From Herbaspirillum sp. (lineage in GTDB: Bacteria > Pseudomonadota > Gammaproteobacteria > Burkholderiales > Burkholderiaceae_D): a DNA stretch of 36,355 bases. Positions 16,659-24,818 of the stretch are shown piece by piece (position 1 is the first letter of the stretch; each line of letters opens with the position of its first letter). Below the pieces are notes generated by a model. The model did no database searches. It saw only the letters and a list, made by a program, of their open reading frames with translations, and had not been told where the DNA came from. The position numbers were made by a program, and so were the translations under genes. The stretch is from positions 1-36,355 of the forward strand of contig JAQGLY010000023.1 in the NCBI GenBank assembly GCA_028292625.1, in the 5' to 3' direction.

Positions 16659-17519
16659 ATGAGTTCGCAACACGCTAACGCGCCGCATTATTTTGTGCCT
16701 GGTCTGTCCAGATGGCCGGTTTATGCTGGCGCCAGCCTGCTGGTGACGATGATTGGCGCTGCTTCGTGGGTCAATGAAGTCAAGGTGGCTCCGTACATTA
16801 CCGGTCTCGGCATTCTGTCGCTGCTGGTGATTCTGTATAACTGGTTCGGCGATGCGATCGGCGAATCCGAAAGCGGCAAGTACGGCGCGAACGTCGATCT
16901 GTCATTCCGCTGGAGCATGAGCTGGTTCATTTTCTCGGAAGTGATGTTCTTCGCCGGCTTCTTCGGCGCGCTGTTTTATGCGCGTTCGATTTCTATGCCG
17001 TGGCTGGCCGATCTGGATCACAAGCTGTTGTGGCCCAATTTCGCCGCGCACTGGGGCAATATCGGTCCGGCCGGCACGATCGAAACCTTCCGCACCATGG
17101 GGCCATTCCCGATTCCGACCATCAATACCGCGCTGCTGCTGACGTCCGGCGTCACGCTGACGCTTTCGCACCATGCGCTGCGTTCGTCGCATCGCGACAA
17201 AGCGTCGATCTGGTTGCTGATCACCATTTTGCTGGGCGCCACCTTCATGGGTTTCCAGGGATTCGAATATTTCCACGCCTATACCGAACTGAACCTGAAG
17301 CTGACATCGGGCATCTACGGCTCGACCTTCTTCATGCTGACCGGTTTCCACGGCTTCCACGTGACCATGGGGGCGATCATGTTGTCGGTCGTGCTGTATC
17401 GTCTGCGCAAGGGGCATTTCACGGCCGAACATCATTTCGCGTTCGAAGGCGCCGCCTGGTATTGGCACTTTGTCGACGTGGTCTGGCTCGGTCTGTATGT
17501 CGTGGTCTATTGGTTATAA
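16659..17519 (+). CDS. ctaE: Cytochrome c oxidase subunit III
   Basis: Third core subunit of the oxidase, which stabilises the complex and the proton-uptake path. The 286-residue product is hydrophobic with about seven membrane segments. It has family landmarks WSMSWFIFSEVMFFAGFFGA, TSGVTLTLSHHAL, GFHGFHVTMG and a C-terminal AAWYWHFVDVVWLGLYVVVYW. GGGGGAG precedes the ATG. A strong terminator lies about 45 bases after the stop, so this ends the structural-subunit operon. Confidence 0.97.
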   Translation: MSSQHANAPHYFVPGLSRWPVYAGASLLVTMIGAASWVNEVKVAPYITGLGILSLLVILYNWFGDAIGESESGKYGANVDLSFRWSMSWFIFSEVMFFAGFFGALFYARSISMPWLADLDHKLLWPNFAAHWGNIGPAGTIETFRTMGPFPIPTINTALLLTSGVTLTLSHHALRSSHRDKASIWLLITILLGATFMGFQGFEYFHAYTELNLKLTSGIYGSTFFMLTGFHGFHVTMGAIMLSVVLYRLRKGHFTAEHHFAFEGAAWYWHFVDVVWLGLYVVVYWL

Positions 17520-17563
17520 GCATCAGACCGCATCGAGGGGCGGCGATGGCGCCGCTCGCACTC

Positions 17564-17589
17564 AAGCCGCACTTCGGTGCGGCTTTTTT
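17564..17589 (+). terminator. Rho-independent terminator after ctaE
   Basis: A 9-bp stem (AAGCCGCAC at 17564-17572, GTGCGGCTT at 17577-17585) with a stable TTCG tetraloop runs into six T. Confidence 0.93.
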
Positions 17590-17617
17590 ACTGAGGCATC
17601 GGGCTAATGCGCGGCCT

Positions 17618-17818
17618 CTAACGGATGCCGGTCGGCTGTATCCAGCCGAGCCGGTAAGCCAGCAATATCAGCAGGAACAGCGTGACCGACAGCCCCACCC
17701 GCACCGCCAGCGCCTGCACCGTGCGATTGCTTTTGCCTTTGTCCCTCATCAGGAACACCAGCGCGGAAGCCAGGCTGCCGAGGATCAGAAGGAACGCGAT
17801 GGCAACGAGAATTTTCAT
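17618..17818 (-). CDS. DUF2909 twin-transmembrane small protein
   Basis: A 66-residue protein with two membrane segments (about residues 2-22 and 40-58) joined by a basic loop containing MRDKGKSNRTVQALAVR. This is the pattern of the DUF2909 'twin transmembrane' family. Such genes often accompany cytochrome oxidase assembly genes in betaproteobacteria, but no function is established. It runs opposite to the cox genes, divergent from SURF1, and ends next to the ctaE terminator. The ATG at 17818 is chosen for its family-like length; the frame stays open to 17911. No Shine-Dalgarno is evident. Confidence 0.82.
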   Translation of the reverse strand: MKILVAIAFLLILGSLASALVFLMRDKGKSNRTVQALAVRVGLSVTLFLLILLAYRLGWIQPTGIR

Positions 17819-17899
17819 GGTGGCGGGGCGTCGTGCTGCGGAGAAGGCAAGCCGCAGATCGGCATAAACCTGAATAGTATTGAGTAAGGTTACATTGTA

Positions 17900-18625
17900 A
17901 TGCCAATACATTTGCGGTCCGGATGGACTTTCCGGCTAGTGCCGTTTATAGCGGCGGTGCTGCTGACCGTGCTGGGCATTGCGCTCGGACAATGGCAGAC
18001 GCGGCGGGGCGACGAAAAACAGGCGATCGCCGTCGAGTTGGCGCGGCAGCAGGCGCAGCCTCCGGTCGAACTGGGGCCGGCCTTGCAGGCCGCCGCCAGA
18101 TTGGCGTATCGCCGCGTCAGAGTGCGCGGCACCTTCGATCCGCGATGGGCCCTGTATCTGGATAATCGGCCGTACGACGGCGCCGCCGGATTTTATGTAA
18201 TGATGCCGCTGCGCATAGCCGATAGCGACACCTATGTGCTGATCGCGCGCGGCTGGACGCCGCGCAACAGCGCGGATCGCAGCAAATTGCCGGCGCTGAA
18301 AACGCCGGCCGGCGAGGTGGTCCTGGAGGGCGATGTGCGGGTGGGTCCCGGCCGCCTGATGCAGCTCGGCCGGCAGACGCCGCTGCAGCCGGGCGCGATT
18401 CTGCAGAATCTGGAAGTGGCCGATCTGGCCGCCGCCAGCAAATTGACATTGCAGCCGTTCATCGTGGAGCAGCGCAGCGCCATGGACGACGGCCTGACGC
18501 GCGATTGGCCGGCGCCGTCGCTGGGCATAGCGATGCACCGCGGCTATGCTTTTCAATGGTATGCGCTGTCCGCAATGGCAGTGTTGTTTTTCGTTTTTAC
18601 AGGATTCCGTCGTGGAAAAAATTAG
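17900..18625 (+). CDS. SURF1 family cytochrome oxidase biogenesis protein
   Basis: Inner-membrane protein that helps insert heme a3 into subunit I (known for bacterial Surf1). The 241-residue product has the hairpin layout of the family. One membrane segment is N-terminal (about 13-31, ending LGQWQTRRGDEKQA) and one is C-terminal (about 213-233), with a large periplasmic domain between. Landmarks are YRRVRVRGTFD, LDNRPYDGAAGFYVMMPLR and RGWTPRN. It opens a run of five assembly genes that overlap or lie close together. The next gene starts inside its last codons. Confidence 0.93.
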   Translation: MPIHLRSGWTFRLVPFIAAVLLTVLGIALGQWQTRRGDEKQAIAVELARQQAQPPVELGPALQAAARLAYRRVRVRGTFDPRWALYLDNRPYDGAAGFYVMMPLRIADSDTYVLIARGWTPRNSADRSKLPALKTPAGEVVLEGDVRVGPGRLMQLGRQTPLQPGAILQNLEVADLAAASKLTLQPFIVEQRSAMDDGLTRDWPAPSLGIAMHRGYAFQWYALSAMAVLFFVFTGFRRGKN

Positions 18626-19208
18626 TCAGCAAAAACGCGTGTCCGGCCGCTGGAAACTGGCGCTGGTCATCGCCATATGCGCCGCACCCATGCTTGCATC
18701 GTATCTCACGTATTACATCGTCAAGCCGCAAGCTCGCAATAACTATGGCGATCTGATCGACCCGCGCGAACATCCGATGCCGGATCTGGGCGCCAGGCTG
18801 CTCGATGGCGACCCGATCAGTCTGGATGCCTATAAAGGGCGTTGGCTGATGATTCACGTCGACAGCGGCGACTGCGGCGACGCCTGCCGGAAAAGCCTGT
18901 ATGCGCTGCGCCAGTTGCGGACCATGCAGGGCAAGGAAATGGATCGTATCGAGCGCGTCTGGCTGATCACCGACGACAAGCCGCTCGATACCGTGCTCAT
19001 GCGCGAATACGACGGCACGCGCATGGTGCGCGTCAACGCCCAGGCGCTCAAGGCCTGGTTGCCGACCGAGTCCGGCACGCAGCTGGAAGATCACATTTAC
19101 ATCGTCGATCCGCGCGGCCACCTGATGATGCGATTCCCGAAAAACCCGGACCCGCAGAAGGTGAAGAGGGATATGGGAAAACTGCTGGCCGCTTCGTCGA
19201 TAGGTTAG
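18612..19208 (+). CDS. SCO-like thioredoxin-fold membrane protein
   Basis: A 198-residue protein with one N-terminal membrane segment (about 15-37) and a periplasmic domain that looks thioredoxin/SCO-like. GRWLMIHVDSGDCGDACRKSL contains a C88-x3-C92 pair spaced as in SCO copper chaperones but without the flanking prolines. EDHIYIVDPRGHLMMRF, near the C-terminus, is placed like the SCO histidine region. The start is the GTG at 18612, preceded by AGGA 7 bases upstream and overlapping the SURF1 stop by 14 bases. A role in copper or thiol handling for the oxidase is inferred. True SCO1 is encoded separately at 21267. Confidence 0.82.
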   Translation: MEKISQQKRVSGRWKLALVIAICAAPMLASYLTYYIVKPQARNNYGDLIDPREHPMPDLGARLLDGDPISLDAYKGRWLMIHVDSGDCGDACRKSLYALRQLRTMQGKEMDRIERVWLITDDKPLDTVLMREYDGTRMVRVNAQALKAWLPTESGTQLEDHIYIVDPRGHLMMRFPKNPDPQKVKRDMGKLLAASSIG

Positions 19209-19218
19209 GGTTGAATTC

Positions 19219-20343
19219 ATGCTGATGCAATTAGCCCTTATCGGCCTGCTGGTGGCCCTGCTGCCGCTGGCGCTGGTCTGGTTTTCCGGCGACGCCGACA
19301 AATATCGCAAGCTGGCGTGGACCGCGCTGTTTCTGACCTTCGATCTGATCATGTTCGGCGGGTTCACGCGCCTGACCGATTCCGGTCTTGGCTGTCCTGA
19401 CTGGCCCGGATGTTACGGCCACGGCAATCCGCTGTCGGCGCACGAAATGATCCGCGCCGCGGAAACGGCGCTCCCGAGCGGGCCGGTGACGGTATTCAAG
19501 GCATGGGTGGAAATGACGCATCGCTATCTGGCGATGGCGGTCGGGGTATTGATTATTACGCTGATGGTGATCGCGTGGCGCAACTGGCTCCGCTCGAGCC
19601 GCAGGGCGCGGCGCTTCAGTCCGACCTTTCCGACGCTGATGCTGTTGCTGGTGTGCGTGCAGGGCGCGTTCGGCGCATGGACCGTGACGATGAAGTTGCA
19701 GCCGGTGGTGGTCACCACGCATTTACTGCTGGGCATGGCGCTGTTGGCGACGATGACCTGGGTCGGCGCGTCGCAAAATACGCATAGGCCGGTCGGCCCC
19801 GTGGGGCGCCAATTGGCCGGTCCGGCGTTGGCGATCGCGTTGCTGCTGGCGCTGCAGATCGCGCTGGGCGGCTGGGTCAGCACCAATTACGCGGTGCTGG
19901 CGTGCGCCGATTTCCCGCTGTGCCAGGGACATCTGGTGCCGCCCATGAATTTCGGCCAGGGCTTCAGTTTATGGCGTCATCTGGGCATGACCGCGGACGG
20001 CGGCTATCTGCCGTTCTCGGCGTTGACCGCGATTCACTGGACGCATCGCACTTTCGCGTACGTCGTGATTGCCGGCGTGGCCTGGCTTGCGTACAGGGCG
20101 CTGAAAGACCCTGGACTGCGCCGGACCGCCTGCGCGCTGCTGGCCGTGATTGCGTTGCAATTTTGCACCGGGATGGCCACCGTCATCTTCAAGTGGCCGC
20201 TGCCGATCGCGGTGATGCATAACGGCGGCGCGGCGCTGCTGCTGTTACTGGCGGTCATGTTAAACTACAAAATCCGATTTGCGCCTTCGCCTGGTGATCT
20301 CTCCGATCCGGCGGCGTTCAACGGTAAAGCAGGTAAGCCCTGA
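19219..20343 (+). CDS. ctaA: Heme A synthase (Cox15/CtaA)
   Basis: Oxidises the C8 methyl group of heme O to make heme A, working with CtaB. The 374-residue product has about eight membrane segments in two similar halves. Conserved heme-ligand regions include GGFTRLTDSGLGCPDWPGC, EMTHRYLAM, VTTHLLLGM, HWTHRTFAYV and VMHNGGAALLLL. The paired cysteines in LGCPDWPGC and ACADFPLC match the extracellular cysteine pairs known in CtaA. It follows the SCO-like gene by 10 bases and precedes ctaB by 18 bases. Confidence 0.96.
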   Translation: MLMQLALIGLLVALLPLALVWFSGDADKYRKLAWTALFLTFDLIMFGGFTRLTDSGLGCPDWPGCYGHGNPLSAHEMIRAAETALPSGPVTVFKAWVEMTHRYLAMAVGVLIITLMVIAWRNWLRSSRRARRFSPTFPTLMLLLVCVQGAFGAWTVTMKLQPVVVTTHLLLGMALLATMTWVGASQNTHRPVGPVGRQLAGPALAIALLLALQIALGGWVSTNYAVLACADFPLCQGHLVPPMNFGQGFSLWRHLGMTADGGYLPFSALTAIHWTHRTFAYVVIAGVAWLAYRALKDPGLRRTACALLAVIALQFCTGMATVIFKWPLPIAVMHNGGAALLLLLAVMLNYKIRFAPSPGDLSDPAAFNGKAGKP

Positions 20344-20361
20344 ATGCGTTTCATCAATTAA

Positions 20362-21246
20362 ATGACAAGCCTAGTTACTTCCCCTAATCGCATGGCTCAG
20401 TACTGGGCCCTGACCAAGCCGCGTGTGACGCAATTGGCAGTGTTTTGCGCCGTCATCGGCATGTTTCTGGCGACGCCCGATCTGCCCGACTGGCACAAGG
20501 TGGTGTTCGGCACCATCGGCATCTGGTTGCTGGCCGGCGCCGCGTTCGCGGTCAATTGCCTGGTCGAACGCGAGATCGATTCGCGCATGGCGAGAACTGC
20601 CCGCCGTCCGATGGCGACCGGCGATATCACCGTGTTGCAGACGCTGGTATTTTCCGGCGTGATCGGCGGCATCGGCATGTGGGTGCTGTATGTGCTGGTC
20701 AACCCGCTGACGATGTGGCTGACCTTCGCCACCTTTGTCGGCTATGCGGTGATCTACACGATTATTTTGAAACCGGCGACGCCGCAGAACATCGTCATCG
20801 GCGGCCTTGCCGGCGCGATGCCGCCGGCGCTCGGCTGGGCCTGCATCGCCAACGATGTGCCGATGCAGGCCTGGATTCTGGTGCTGATCATTTTCGTCTG
20901 GACGCCGCCGCATTTCTGGGCGCTGGCGATGTATCGGCGCGACGACTACGCCAAATCCGGGCTGCCGATGCTGCCGATCACGCACGGTTTGAAATTCACG
21001 CAATTTCAGGTGCTGCTGTATACGATTGTGCTGTTCGCCACCACGATGCTGCCGTTCGCCGTCGGCATGAGCAGCTGGCTGTATCTGGCCTGCGCGGTCG
21101 CGCTCGGCGCGGTTTTCCTGTACTACGCATGGGAAATCTATCGGCGCTATACCGACCTCCTTGCGCGCAAGACCTTCACGTTTTCGATTATTTACCTGTC
21201 GTTGCTGTTTGCCGCGCTGCTGCTCGACCACTATCTGCCGTTCTAA
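20362..21246 (+). CDS. ctaB: Protoheme IX farnesyltransferase (heme O synthase)
   Basis: Transfers a farnesyl group to protoheme IX, making heme O for CtaA. The 294-residue polytopic membrane protein belongs to the UbiA prenyltransferase superfamily. The first aspartate-rich motif lies in [19 protein letters not shown], and the second conserved loop contains [32 protein letters not shown] is characteristic of CyoE/CtaB. The ATG at 20362 gives a 10-residue lead before [11 protein letters not shown], where a shorter start is possible. Confidence 0.97.
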   Translation: MTSLVTSPNRMAQYWALTKPRVTQLAVFCAVIGMFLATPDLPDWHKVVFGTIGIWLLAGAAFAVNCLVEREIDSRMARTARRPMATGDITVLQTLVFSGVIGGIGMWVLYVLVNPLTMWLTFATFVGYAVIYTIILKPATPQNIVIGGLAGAMPPALGWACIANDVPMQAWILVLIIFVWTPPHFWALAMYRRDDYAKSGLPMLPITHGLKFTQFQVLLYTIVLFATTMLPFAVGMSSWLYLACAVALGAVFLYYAWEIYRRYTDLLARKTFTFSIIYLSLLFAALLLDHYLPF

Positions 21247-21266
21247 CTTATGTTGACTGTGTCCCG

Positions 21267-21875
21267 ATGAAGAAATTGACTGCGGTCCTGTTCGCCGCGT
21301 TGCTGATCCTTGCGCTGGCCGCTTGCGACCGTCTCGGTATCGGCGGCGCCCCGGCCAAAGCCGAAGCATTCATCAACACCGACGTCACCGGCCTCGGCTA
21401 CGCCAGGGATTTCGCGTTGACCGATCACAACGGCAAACCGCGCACGCTGGCCGATTTCAAAGGCAAGGCGGTGCTGGTGTTTTTCGGTTATACGCAATGC
21501 CCCGACGTCTGTCCGACCACAATGGTGGAGCTGGGCGGCATGATGAAGGCATTGGGACCGCAGGCAGACAAGGTGCAGGTGTTATTCGTGACCCTCGATC
21601 CCGAACGCGATACGCAAGCGGTGCTGGCGCAGTACGTGCCGGCTTTCGATGCGCGTTTTCTCGGACTGTACGGCGATGCCGCCGCAACCGACAAGGTCGC
21701 CAAGGAATTCAAGGTGTTTTATCAAAAGGTGCCGGGCAAAACACCGGGCAGTTATACGATGGATCACACGGCCGGCAGCTATGTATTCGATCCTCAGGGC
21801 CACATCCGCCTGTTTGTCCGCAACGGGCAGGGGCCGGAGCCGCTGGTCCATGACATAAAGTTGTTATTGCAATAA
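21267..21875 (+). CDS. SCO1/SenC family copper chaperone (lipoprotein)
   Basis: Thioredoxin-fold copper-binding protein that helps assemble CuA in subunit II. The 202-residue product starts with a lipoprotein signal peptide: LALAAC puts the lipidated cysteine at C20. The copper ligands are C78 and C82 in CPDVCP and H167 in MDHTAG, all intact. The start ATG at 21267 is 20 bases after ctaB, making it the last gene of the plus-strand assembly cluster. It ends before a bidirectional terminator shared with rpoH. It probably works with PCu(A)C (6267-6785). Confidence 0.95.
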   Translation: MKKLTAVLFAALLILALAACDRLGIGGAPAKAEAFINTDVTGLGYARDFALTDHNGKPRTLADFKGKAVLVFFGYTQCPDVCPTTMVELGGMMKALGPQADKVQVLFVTLDPERDTQAVLAQYVPAFDARFLGLYGDAAATDKVAKEFKVFYQKVPGKTPGSYTMDHTAGSYVFDPQGHIRLFVRNGQGPEPLVHDIKLLLQ

Positions 21876-21906
21876 CAACTCCGGCAAGAGGAGTATTTTT
21901 CAAGGT

Positions 21907-21939
21907 AAAAAAAGGGCCATGCTTACGCATGGCCCTTTT
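21907..21939. terminator. Bidirectional terminator between SCO1 and rpoH
   Basis: A stem of about 13 bp (21910-21922 with 21927-21939, core GGGCCATGC/GCATGGCCC) with a TTAC loop is flanked by seven A on one side and four T on the other. It can therefore terminate both convergent transcripts. Confidence 0.92.
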
Positions 21940-21965
21940 GCTATCTATACATCTTCGCGGACAAC

Positions 21966-22865
21966 TCAGGCATATGCCTGCAGCGTACCCTTCATCTTCT
22001 TCAACGCAACGGCTTCGATCTGGCGGATGCGTTCCGCGGACACCCCGAATTCGTCCGCCAGTTCGTGCAAGGTGGCGCCCGAACCGTCGTCGTTGGCCAG
22101 CCAGCGCGCTTCGACGATGCGCCGCGAACGCGGATCCAGTTTGCCCAAGGCGCTTTGCAGGCCTTCCGATTGCAGGCGGTCGTACTGACGCGCTTCCATC
22201 ACATTGGTCGGCTCGCCGGCATCGGACGACAAATAGGCGATAGGCGCGAACTTGTCGTCGTCGTCGTCGGACTGTGCTTCCAGCGCCATATCGCGGCCGG
22301 ACAGACGCGTTTCCATTTCGATCACTTCTTCGCGCTTGACCTCCAGCGTCTTGGCCAGCGCATCGACCTGAGCGGGCGTCATCGCATCCAGGCTCTCCTT
22401 GTGGCTGCGCAGATTAAAGAACAATTTGCGCTGCGACTTGGTGGTCGCCACTTTGACCAGACGCCAGTTTTTCAGAATGTACTCATGCATTTCGGCCTTG
22501 ATCCAGTGCATCGCGTACGACACCAGGCGGACGCCCTGGTCCGGATCGAAGCGTTTTACCGCCTTCATCAGGCCGATATTGCCTTCCTGAATCAGATCGG
22601 CGTGCGGCAAGCCGTAGCCAAGATAGCCGCGGGCGATCGATACCACCAGCCGCAAATGCGACAGCACCATTTTCTGTGCCGCGCCCAGATCGTTTTTCTG
22701 ACGCAGATCGCGCGCCAGCGAGATTTCCTCGTCATGCGACAGCATCGGCAGGCGGTTTACTGCGGAAATATACGCGTCGATGTTGCCCAGCGAACCCGAA
22801 AACCCGAGCGCCAGCGCCTGGGTTTCGTTCGCGACAAGCGCAGTGCGAGTGGACGCAGATTTCAT
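21966..22865 (-). CDS. rpoH: RNA polymerase heat-shock sigma factor RpoH (sigma-32)
   Basis: Directs RNA polymerase to heat-shock promoters such as those proposed here for grpE and dnaK. The 299-residue product has region 2 (LVVSIARGYLGYGLPHADLIQEGNIGLMKAV), the RpoH box QRKLFFNLR at residues 145-153, which separates it from RpoD, and region 4 (LHELADEFGVSAERIRQIE). A run of five aspartates lies before region 3/4. AAGGAG is 6 bases upstream of the ATG at 22865; an in-frame ATG at 22898 lacks such a site. A CIRCE operator lies 66 bases upstream, so HrcA repression is expected. RNA-structure control of translation was not assessed. Confidence 0.97.
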   Translation of the reverse strand: MKSASTRTALVANETQALALGFSGSLGNIDAYISAVNRLPMLSHDEEISLARDLRQKNDLGAAQKMVLSHLRLVVSIARGYLGYGLPHADLIQEGNIGLMKAVKRFDPDQGVRLVSYAMHWIKAEMHEYILKNWRLVKVATTKSQRKLFFNLRSHKESLDAMTPAQVDALAKTLEVKREEVIEMETRLSGRDMALEAQSDDDDDKFAPIAYLSSDAGEPTNVMEARQYDRLQSEGLQSALGKLDPRSRRIVEARWLANDDGSGATLHELADEFGVSAERIRQIEAVALKKMKGTLQAYA

Positions 22866-22928
22866 CGATACTCCTTGTATGTAGAGTGTTTCCGCCATGA
22901 AATTTAAACCATAGCATTTAAGTCGGGT

Positions 22929-22934
22929 ATTTTA
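22929..22934 (-). promoter_or_regulatory. Candidate -10 element of the rpoH promoter
   Basis: The minus strand reads TAAAAT here, overlapping the distal half of the CIRCE operator, as expected if HrcA blocks polymerase. A -35 match is poor at any reasonable spacing, so this is tentative. Confidence 0.4.
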
Positions 22935-22958
22935 GCACTCAAGTACCTCGAGTGCTAA
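22932..22958. promoter_or_regulatory. CIRCE operator (HrcA binding site) upstream of rpoH
   Basis: TTAGCACTC (22932-22940), nine bases, then GAGTGCTAA (22950-22958): an exact match to the classical CIRCE consensus, with both 9-base arms perfect. CIRCE is bound by the HrcA repressor, which is released on heat shock. It lies 66 bases before the rpoH ATG and about 225 bases from the 3' end of ftsX, so rpoH is the only sensible target. hrcA itself is not in the window. Confidence 0.95.
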
Positions 22959-23072
22959 TAATGATAATTGAAAATGGGAATAGGTGGTGGCTATGGACTT
23001 TTGCATGCATCCTTGGTTTTATTATCGGGCAATTAGCGTAAAACGGGGGGAGAGGACCTGCTTACGACAGCG

Positions 23073-23098
23073 AAAAAGCTGTAACAGTTCGCTACAGC
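23073..23098 (-). terminator. Terminator downstream of ftsX
   Basis: On the minus strand GCTGTA and TACAGC form a 6-bp stem (23093-23098 with 23078-23083) with a 9-base loop, followed by TTTTT. It would end the ftsY-ftsE-ftsX transcript before the rpoH promoter. Confidence 0.6.
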
Positions 23099-23184
23099 CA
23101 GCTTGTCAAAAAGCAAAAACAGCGATTTATACAAGCGAAATCGGCCGAATCAGGCGAATTCGGCCAGGAAGAGGGAACGGGCTT

Positions 23185-24102
23185 TCAGTTCAGACGGCCC
23201 AAATGGCGCCGCACCGACAGCATGGCTCCCAGCAGGCCGAGCACCGCGCTCAGTCCGAGCAGCCCCAGCGTGGCGGACAGGTCGAGCGTCTTCAACACGA
23301 ATTCCGACCCATACAAGCGGGCAAATTCGCTTACGGCGCCGTTCATCGGCTGCAAGCCCGCCGCGACGGCGGCCAGGGCGACAGCGCCGGCGCACACGCC
23401 CAGCAAAGCCCCGGTGTAATAAAACGGCCGGTGGATAAAGCCGTCGGTCGCCCCCAGCAGGCGCGATACTTCGATTTCATCGTATTGCGTCATGACCTGC
23501 ATCCGGATCGTATTGAAAACGACCGCCACCACCACCACTCCCAGCGTTACCGCCAGAAACAGCAGCGCCAGCCGCAATACATGCAATAAGGCCGCCAGCC
23601 GCTTGACCCAGGCCGAATCGATCTGCACCGACTCCACTTGCGGCAGGGTTTTCAGTTTGTCGGCGATGCCGTCAACCTGCGTCGCATCGATGTCGAAGCC
23701 GCTGAGTCTGACGACATACGCGTCCGGCAACGGATTCGATCCCAGGGTGGTTAATGCGTCGTTGAGGCCGGTTTTGTTTTTCAGGGAATCCAGCGCCTTT
23801 TCGCGCGGAATGAATTCGATATTGGCGTCGGTTCCGCTTTGTTGCAGGTTTTTGCGGATCGCCGCTCCGGTGGCCAGCGATTGATCGCGCGTCGCGCCGA
23901 TCTGCATGAACACGCTGATCTCCGGCTGTACCGCCAGTCTTTCGGAGACCGGATGCACGTTTTCCAGCAGCGTCAGTCCGGCGAACGGCAAGGCCAGCGC
24001 AATCGCGACCACCAGCACATTCAGCAGGAAATTGCCGGGCGCGCGGCGGAAATGATTGAAGCCGTCGCCCAGCGCCAGCCAGTGATACCGCAGCCAGCTC
24101 AT
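23185..24102 (-). CDS. ftsX: Cell division protein FtsX
   Basis: Membrane partner of FtsE at the divisome; the complex controls peptidoglycan hydrolases rather than transporting a substrate. The 305-residue product has a membrane segment at about 27-47, a periplasmic domain (about 50-170) and three further membrane segments, the MacB/FtsX permease layout. FNTIRMQVMTQYDEIEVSRLLGATDGFI is the conserved cytoplasmic loop. The ATG at 24102 overlaps the ftsE stop by four bases, so they are translationally coupled. Tandem hairpins follow the gene. Confidence 0.96.
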   Translation of the reverse strand: MSWLRYHWLALGDGFNHFRRAPGNFLLNVLVVAIALALPFAGLTLLENVHPVSERLAVQPEISVFMQIGATRDQSLATGAAIRKNLQQSGTDANIEFIPREKALDSLKNKTGLNDALTTLGSNPLPDAYVVRLSGFDIDATQVDGIADKLKTLPQVESVQIDSAWVKRLAALLHVLRLALLFLAVTLGVVVVAVVFNTIRMQVMTQYDEIEVSRLLGATDGFIHRPFYYTGALLGVCAGAVALAAVAAGLQPMNGAVSEFARLYGSEFVLKTLDLSATLGLLGLSAVLGLLGAMLSVRRHLGRLN

Positions 24103-24800
24103 GCGCGCGGCTCCGATTTGCCGCCGTTGCCATCGCCGTCGTCGCGCCAGCCGTCGACCACCCGGCCATGGGCCAGATAAACCACCCGTTCGGGACCGTT
24201 CAGAAATTGCTCGTCGTGGGTGGAGATCAGGCAGGTCACGCCGGCCGAATGAAACGAGCGCAGCGCTGCCAGCACTTTATTGGCGTTGTCGCGATCCAGA
24301 TTGGCGGTCGGCTCGTCGGCCAGAATCACCTGAGGCCGATTGACGATGGCGCGCGAGATCGCGCCGCGCTGCTGCTCGCCGCCGGACAGCGCCAGCGGCA
24401 GCGCGTCGGCCTTGTCGAGCAAACCGACTTTGTCCAGCGCGGCGCGGGCGCGTTTTTCGGCGTCCGCGCGCGACGCGCCGGTGACGATCAGCGGCAACAT
24501 CACATTGGCCAGCAGGCTGCGGTCCGGCAACAGGCGCTGCTGCTGAAATATCAGACCCAGCTTGCGCCGCAGGTAAGGCAGGCCGGAGCGCTTCAATTTG
24601 CCGATATCCTGCCCGTTGACGCTGAGCATGCCGGCGCTCGGGCGTTCGATGGCGGCGATCATTTTCAGCAATGTCGATTTGCCGGCGCCCGACGGCCCGG
24701 CCAAAAACACCAGCTCGCCGCTGCCGATGGTCAGGCTGACCTCTCGCAACGCGGTGCTGCTGCGTTCGTATTGTTTGGAAACCCGGTCGAAGACGATCAT
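24099..24800 (-). CDS. ftsE: Cell division ATP-binding protein FtsE
   Basis: ATPase of the FtsEX complex at the septum. The 233-residue product has Walker A GPSGAGKST, Q-loop FQQQRLLPD, signature LSGGEQQR, Walker B VILADEPT and switch histidine STHDE. QRLLPDRSLLANVMLPL is typical of FtsE. The C-terminal tail (WRDDGDGNGGKSEPRA) is slightly longer and more polar than I would expect. The gene lies 18 bases after ftsY and overlaps ftsX, giving the common ftsY-ftsE-ftsX order. Confidence 0.96.
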   Translation of the reverse strand: MIVFDRVSKQYERSSTALREVSLTIGSGELVFLAGPSGAGKSTLLKMIAAIERPSAGMLSVNGQDIGKLKRSGLPYLRRKLGLIFQQQRLLPDRSLLANVMLPLIVTGASRADAEKRARAALDKVGLLDKADALPLALSGGEQQRGAISRAIVNRPQVILADEPTANLDRDNANKVLAALRSFHSAGVTCLISTHDEQFLNGPERVVYLAHGRVVDGWRDDGDGNGGKSEPRA

Positions 24801-24818
24801 TTTTGCGCGTTCCCCCGG

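Larger units (their letters stand above)
22866..23184. other. 319-base region between ftsX and rpoH
   Basis: Contains the rpoH leader, a candidate -10, the CIRCE operator and, nearer ftsX, two hairpins on the ftsX-sense strand. The first hairpin is GGCCGAA/TTCGGCC at 23143-23149 and 23159-23165, without a T-run. The second is a terminator at 23073-23098. I see no coding sequence in it. Confidence 0.7.

Noticed and set aside
22905..22990. Possible sigma-32 promoter upstream of rpoH (CTTGAGT ... CCCGAC)
   Set aside because: The spacer is only 9 bases, too short for sigma-32, and the match is created by the CIRCE arm.
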